From Dysgonamonadaceae bacterium (GTDB lineage: Bacteria; Bacteroidota; Bacteroidia; Bacteroidales; Azobacteroidaceae): a stretch of 11,942 nucleotides of DNA. The translations under genes and the position numbers were made by a program. The stretch is from positions 1-11,942 of the forward strand of contig JAITTA010000226.1 of the NCBI GenBank assembly GCA_031287395.1, written 5' to 3'. The notes beneath the pieces are model-generated. The model saw only the letters and a list, made by a program, of their open reading frames with translations, did no database searches and was not told the origin of the DNA. Shown here one piece after another: positions 8,384-11,942 of the stretch (positions within the stretch are counted from its first letter, which is position 1; each line of letters begins with the position of its first letter).

Positions 8384-11029
8384 TCATTCCAGTGCTTCCT
8401 CCAGCCTGACAGTCTTTATAATATTTTCTCCCGTACCGATTCTATAGCCTTCGGAAAAGAACAACACCCCTCCATTTTTCGACAAGTAAAGCGTCAATGG
8501 GAAGTTGTCCTGAAAGTTGAGTTGCAAAGTATTGGAAACCGATTTTAGTAATGTACGTCCCGAATCAACCGTCCAAACGGTTTGCTTCGGCAAACCTTTG
8601 AAGGCTGAAGCATCAAAAGCAACAGATAATTTATCATCAGGAGTCATGAACACGATTCCCCCGTTCCATGCATCGAATTCCTGTTGCAAAGCCGGGAAAT
8701 CCTGCAGGATGTGTTTCGAAGGTTCCTTATCCGGATCGATAAAACACAATACCAATCCCTTTCCGTTCGATAAATCCTTTAAAGTATTTTTATTCCCATC
8801 TTTCAACTGTACAATCGTATTCATATCTACAATGCCCATTACCTTGAGTTTACCGTCGACTTCCGGCATCTCAATATCCAGGACTTTCTTTTCATTCGCT
8901 TTCAATACGAAATAATCCGTAAATGTAGTAACGGAACCGTCATTGGCACGGCTGCCTGTCATCAAACGATAATATCCGGTATCTACGGATATTGTTGCAG
9001 GGTATGTCTTCAAAGCCGGATCGCCGTAATAATCCAACGGTACAAAATCGCCATCTGCAAATTTAGCAATTGTATATTGTATCTCGTATTGCGGTTTAAT
9101 TGTATTTGCCGGACTATTTACAAACGTCACCTGTGCCTGCACGACAACCTCAGGGGAAGGAGCTTCAAACAAGGCATCCACCCATCTGTTTTTCTCAAAA
9201 TATTGAGGTTTTGACGTGGATGGTTCCAAACGGGCAGGAATATTATATGTCCGGCAGGCAGCCACAAAAGCAATATCCCTCGAACGGGAATCGGAAATAC
9301 GTAACTCCGCAACTCCAATAGGAGTAATCGCACAATTATAATAATTTTCGGCATCCATTATCCTGATATTCTTTTTCATCCAATCAATAATACCCGCAGG
9401 AGTTACCTCCTTTTTAGAAAACTGAAACTTTGCATTCAGGAAAGAACGCCAGGGCTTAATCAATTCAATACCAATCCGAGGCGACAATATATACTTAGAT
9501 ACAAAGTTTTTATCTTTGGAGTATTGCGAAGTAATTTCAGTTACGGTTCCTTCATTCAGATGATCATTCAAGTAAGCCTCAGGCGTATCCCGAAGATCTT
9601 TTTCCGACAAAGATGCCAGGAATTCAAATAAATAAGGATTCGTGCGATTCGTCTTCATAAAATTTGAGATTTCTTTCCAGTTTCCCTGAGACGAATGGAG
9701 GTATTTCCACACCAATTCCTGATCCAAACCGTTTTCTTTTGCCAAAACATTCGCCTGTTCCTGATTTATAAACGTAGCCATATAAGCATTCCTCACTGAA
9801 TCCTCGTATGCAAATCGTCCGGCATTTTCAACGATTTTACTTTCATCAACCGGTTTGATTTTTTGTTCTACTGGAGGTACTAATTCCATTTTCTCATCAT
9901 ACGTTTCCCCCGGTTGATATTTTAACTCAACAACGATCTCATTTTGCCCGGAAGGAGCCTTTAGGTATCCGTAATATGCTCCCTTGTTCGCCCACACAAC
10001 CAAGTCACCCAAACCCGTCAACAACGAAGTATTTCCCAAAGAATCGGTTTTTGATTCTGCTATCGGATAAATCTGGGCATAATTGTACAGTTTAAACCTC
10101 ACATCAGCTCCAACAACCGGACGACCGGCCGTATCTCTTACATTCACCTTCAACTGACGGGTTGGAGCATAATTAGCCAACAAATTAATCTTAGAATATA
10201 AATTCGTTTCCAGATTTTTCTCTTCGGGACCACGATACAATCCAAAAACATTGGTATGTACCATCATAGCACGTTTTGCAGGGGCAGTAAACCAGGCTAC
10301 ATCTAATTCCGGTTCCGGTTCACAGGCGCCTATATAATGCCATTTCCCATCGACCCAGGCCTCAACCCAGGCGTGATTGTCGTCTGTGTGCGCCCACCGT
10401 GGCGTATAACACTGCCGGGCAGGAATACCTACGGCACGCAATGCCGTAGCAGTAAATGTGGATTCTTCGCCACAACGCCCCCAACCGGTGCGAACCAATG
10501 CCAAAGGAGCCGACGTCCGGCCATCCGTACCACGATAAGTCACTTTCTCATGACACCAATGATTGACTTCCAAAACAGCTTCTTCCATACTCATCCCGGA
10601 AATTCGATCTTTCAATTCGTCGAAAAAAACCATCCGGGCAGTATCCAGATTTTCATTGTTTACCCGGTAAACCAGTACAAAATGACGAAAAATATCTTCC
10701 GGTATTGTTTTTCCCCAGGAAAAATAATCACGGGCCTTCAGTGCGGCATTCACCTGATCCAGGAAAAATTTTCCATCATAATCGGCTAAATCACATAAAG
10801 GCATGTATGCATATAAAAACTCCAAAGCTTCCTGCTGTTCTACAGTCAACGTATTATCATCGAATACGGAAAGCATGGCTGCTTCCCTGTTTGTCAACAA
10901 ACTCTGCCGGTGCAGAAATTGTTCATGTACCTGATCCCGGTACGTTTTATCATTCAAAAAATGCTTTTCCCTTTGAGTACAGCCTGTTAAAAGGATAAAA
11001 AACAGGAAAATCCGAACAAGTGTTTTCAT
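8384..11029 (-). CDS. Transglutaminase-fold (PNGase-like) multidomain lipoprotein
   Basis: The product has 881 residues from ATG 11027-11029; a GTG two codons earlier is less likely. The signal peptide ends in a lipobox, LLTGC, with Cys17. Residues 145-255 form a transglutaminase core: Cys186 in GWGRCGEES, His219 in DDNHAWVEAW, then WHYIGACEPEP at 230-240. That last segment lines up with the DSCE of peptide N-glycanases, but with Gly at the Asp position. Residues 293-370 look like an immunoglobulin-like carboxypeptidase-regulatory domain. Residues about 540-623 repeat the transglutaminase core in degenerate form, with Ser581 where Cys would be. Residues about 731-881 look like a thioredoxin fold in which CGPC is replaced by KEPS (768-771). 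It is probably membrane-anchored in the cell envelope. It could be a peptidase, an amidase or a glycopeptide-handling protein; substrate and reaction are unknown. It is the first gene of a likely two-gene unit with the AraC-type regulator. Confidence 0.85.
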   Translation of the reverse strand: MKTLVRIFLFFILLTGCTQREKHFLNDKTYRDQVHEQFLHRQSLLTNREAAMLSVFDDNTLTVEQQEALEFLYAYMPLCDLADYDGKFFLDQVNAALKARDYFSWGKTIPEDIFRHFVLVYRVNNENLDTARMVFFDELKDRISGMSMEEAVLEVNHWCHEKVTYRGTDGRTSAPLALVRTGWGRCGEESTFTATALRAVGIPARQCYTPRWAHTDDNHAWVEAWVDGKWHYIGACEPEPELDVAWFTAPAKRAMMVHTNVFGLYRGPEEKNLETNLYSKINLLANYAPTRQLKVNVRDTAGRPVVGADVRFKLYNYAQIYPIAESKTDSLGNTSLLTGLGDLVVWANKGAYYGYLKAPSGQNEIVVELKYQPGETYDEKMELVPPVEQKIKPVDESKIVENAGRFAYEDSVRNAYMATFINQEQANVLAKENGLDQELVWKYLHSSQGNWKEISNFMKTNRTNPYLFEFLASLSEKDLRDTPEAYLNDHLNEGTVTEITSQYSKDKNFVSKYILSPRIGIELIKPWRSFLNAKFQFSKKEVTPAGIIDWMKKNIRIMDAENYYNCAITPIGVAELRISDSRSRDIAFVAACRTYNIPARLEPSTSKPQYFEKNRWVDALFEAPSPEVVVQAQVTFVNSPANTIKPQYEIQYTIAKFADGDFVPLDYYGDPALKTYPATISVDTGYYRLMTGSRANDGSVTTFTDYFVLKANEKKVLDIEMPEVDGKLKVMGIVDMNTIVQLKDGNKNTLKDLSNGKGLVLCFIDPDKEPSKHILQDFPALQQEFDAWNGGIVFMTPDDKLSVAFDASAFKGLPKQTVWTVDSGRTLLKSVSNTLQLNFQDNFPLTLYLSKNGGVLFFSEGYRIGTGENIIKTVRLEEALE

Positions 11030-11055
11030 ATGCACATCATTTTATTTTTAAAGGT

Positions 11056-11117
11056 CATATGAAACTCGCGTCCGGTTCATGCTCTTTGGTGCATGTCTTG
11101 CAGGCTCGTTTCATACG
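11056..11117 (-). other. Hairpin in the 5' leader of the transglutaminase-fold gene
   Basis: Two 27-nt arms (11056-11082 and 11091-11117) face each other around an 8-nt loop. Of 27 positions 18 pair, including the outer block TATGAAAC/GTTTCATA and the inner block CATGC/GCATG; the middle forms internal loops. The hairpin lies between the candidate -7 box at 11150-11157 and the start codon at 11029, so it would sit in the mRNA leader. It matches no riboswitch I can name. It may be a leader control element, or a terminator for unknown upstream transcription on either strand. Confidence 0.5.
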
Positions 11118-11149
11118 TATATTTTTATTTTAAGCGGTTTTACCAACAA

Positions 11150-11157
11150 CAAATATA
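11150..11157 (-). promoter_or_regulatory. Candidate -7 box for the transglutaminase-fold/AraC unit
   Basis: TATATTTG on the minus strand fits TAnnTTTG. It would place the transcript start near 11143, giving a leader of about 115 nt that contains the hairpin at 11056-11117. The nearest upstream TTTG is only 12 nt away, so the -33 box is not convincing. Confidence 0.45.
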
Positions 11158-11240
11158 CGAAAAGTGAATCAAATGTGATCCGATTTTTTTATTATTAAAT
11201 CATTAAAGTGTTAAATATTCTTAATAAATAGTACTATGTA

Positions 11241-11271
11241 TTGCATAGAACTAAAATCATTATTATTTTTG
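11241..11271 (+). promoter_or_regulatory. Promoter of the PspC-domain gene
   Basis: TTG at 11241-11243 and TATTTTTG at 11264-11271 are separated by 20 nt, which matches the Bacteroidota primary-sigma pattern (-33 TTG, -7 TAnnTTTG). Transcription should start near 11279, leaving a short leader of roughly 27 nt before the ATG at 11306. Confidence 0.6.
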
Positions 11272-11305
11272 CAAGAAATAATCATTATAATAAATACAAA
11301 TAGTC

Positions 11306-11749
11306 ATGAAAAAAATTGTAACAGCACATTTAGGAAACAAAGCATTTCAAATTGAAGATGATGCTTATGTGTATTTGAATAAGTTCTTATCTCTACACCG
11401 TAACGAACGTGAACTGGAAATTCAGGTTGCGAATTTACTAACGGAAAAATTAAACTCCGGAAAACAAGCTATCACCTACCCCGATGTAGTAGATGCCCTT
11501 TATCAATTGGGATTTTCTGCTTCTGAAATGCAACAGGAAGAGCAGCAAGCGAACAAAGAAAAGAAACTCTACCGTCAACCGATAGGAAAAAAACTTGGAG
11601 GAGTTTGTTCCGGATTAGCCGAATACTTCGATATAGATCCTACATTGGTCAGAGTTCTCTTTGTCGTTATATTCTTTTGGGGAAGCTTAGGCCTTTGGGC
11701 TTACTTGGCTTTGTGGATCATAATGCCGAACAAAACAAATTTTTCTTAG
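11306..11749 (+). CDS. PspC-domain membrane protein
   Basis: The product has 147 residues. Residues 87-143 are a PspC domain: a basic entry (KKLYRQPIGKKLGGVCSG), then LAEYFDIDPTLVRVLFVV, then a hydrophobic stretch at about 114-140 that spans the inner membrane, ending in WIIMPNK. PspC proteins take part in envelope stress responses in enterobacteria; in Bacteroidota their role is largely undefined. Residues 1-80 are an N-terminal extension with charged helices and no transmembrane segment. The ITYPDVVDALYQLGF stretch resembles a small helical cytoplasmic module, but I cannot name it. The gene is divergent from the transglutaminase-fold gene, with a 276-nt AT-rich gap, and convergent with rpoC. 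It looks like stable chromosomal backbone, not part of the polysaccharide locus. Confidence 0.88.
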   Translation: MKKIVTAHLGNKAFQIEDDAYVYLNKFLSLHRNERELEIQVANLLTEKLNSGKQAITYPDVVDALYQLGFSASEMQQEEQQANKEKKLYRQPIGKKLGGVCSGLAEYFDIDPTLVRVLFVVIFFWGSLGLWAYLALWIIMPNKTNFS

Positions 11750-11771
11750 GGAGGTCATTCCGTCATTTCAA

Positions 11772-11804
11772 AAAAGGCCGTATTCATTACAAATACGACC
11801 TTTT
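11772..11804. terminator. Bidirectional terminator between PspC gene and rpoC
   Basis: A 13-bp stem (11772-11784 with 11792-11804) encloses a 7-nt loop and has one imperfect pair. In minus-strand RNA that pair is a G-U wobble and the stem is followed by six U (complement of 11770-11775), so it serves rpoC best. On the plus strand the stem ends in a UUUU run that could stop the PspC-gene transcript. Its position between two convergent genes supports the call. Confidence 0.8.
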
Positions 11805-11825
11805 CATCTATATTAGAAAAGAACA

Positions 11826-11942
11826 CTATTCTTCTTCCCTTATAGTGGCAAATGCACGAGAACGTCCTGAAACAGCATGCGCTTTTTCAAAATCGTCCTT
11901 ACTTCCAACCACTAATTTATCGTAGTCGCGCAAACCTGTTCC
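11826..11942 (-). CDS. rpoC: RNA polymerase beta' subunit, C-terminal end (partial)
   Basis: Reading the minus strand from the window edge gives 38 in-frame residues ending at a TAG stop (11826-11828). They begin GTGLRDYDKLVVGSKDDF and end ATIREEE. The GTG followed by a basic residue and a (D/E)-aromatic pair, then LVVGSK, matches my memory of the C-terminus of Bacteroidales RpoC, just after the conserved LIPAGTG motif. RpoC is the catalytic beta' subunit of RNA polymerase. Only the tail is here, so the assignment rests on a short match. If correct, it anchors this end of the window in the conserved chromosome. Confidence 0.72.
   Translation of the reverse strand, partial: GTGLRDYDKLVVGSKDDFEKAHAVSGRSRAFATIREEE

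Noticed and set aside
11056..11117. Known riboswitch class in the leader of the transglutaminase-fold gene.
   Set aside because: I could not match the loops to any class I know, so only a hairpin is claimed.
1..11942. CRISPR arrays, tRNA or rRNA genes, complete insertion sequences and restriction or defence genes.
   Set aside because: Nothing resembling these was seen. The only repeats are the direct repeat, the 159-bp palindrome and the hairpins listed.

Overview
The window comes from a member of the Bacteroidota, most likely order Bacteroidales. The evidence is a SusC/SusD pair, surface lipoproteins, AT-rich spacers with Bacteroidota-type promoter boxes (TAnnTTTG), and an RpoC C-terminus that looks like the Bacteroidales form. 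I cannot name the genus from this sequence.

Layout. Positions 1-11029 are all on the minus strand and should be read right to left. First comes a large lipoprotein with a transglutaminase (PNGase-like) fold (8384-11029), followed 43 nt later by an AraC-type regulator (7453-8340). Next is a regulatory gap (7069-7452). It holds a 159-bp near-perfect palindrome that looks like a miniature transposable element, a 14-bp direct repeat spaced 52 bp apart that is a good candidate operator, and a weak promoter box. Then follow susC (3850-7068), susD (2071-3828), a surface glycan-binding lipoprotein with TIG domains (899-2044), and a GH26 endo-beta-mannanase that runs off the left edge (1-825). On the right, a divergent PspC-domain gene (11306-11749) and the C-terminus of rpoC (11826-11942, minus strand) are housekeeping sequence. 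They mark the border of the accessory region, and a shared hairpin terminator sits between them.

How it works together (inference). The susC-susD-SGBP-GH26 block has the gene order of a polysaccharide utilization locus (PUL), probably for beta-mannan. The surface mannanase cuts the polymer, the glycan-binding lipoprotein and SusD hold the chain, and SusC imports oligosaccharides using TonB energy. The AraC-type protein encoded just upstream is the likely local activator; no hybrid two-component regulator or sigma/anti-sigma pair is visible. The role of the transglutaminase-fold lipoprotein is unknown. It has a Cys-His pair but no Asp at the expected third position, a second copy of the fold with Ser instead of Cys, and a thioredoxin-like end whose CxxC is replaced.

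The points most worth a second look are the operator-like repeat, the palindromic element whose flanking TTA coincides with the regulator's stop codon, a heptamer-built hairpin between the glycan-binding gene and the mannanase gene, and the odd domain composition of the transglutaminase-fold lipoprotein.
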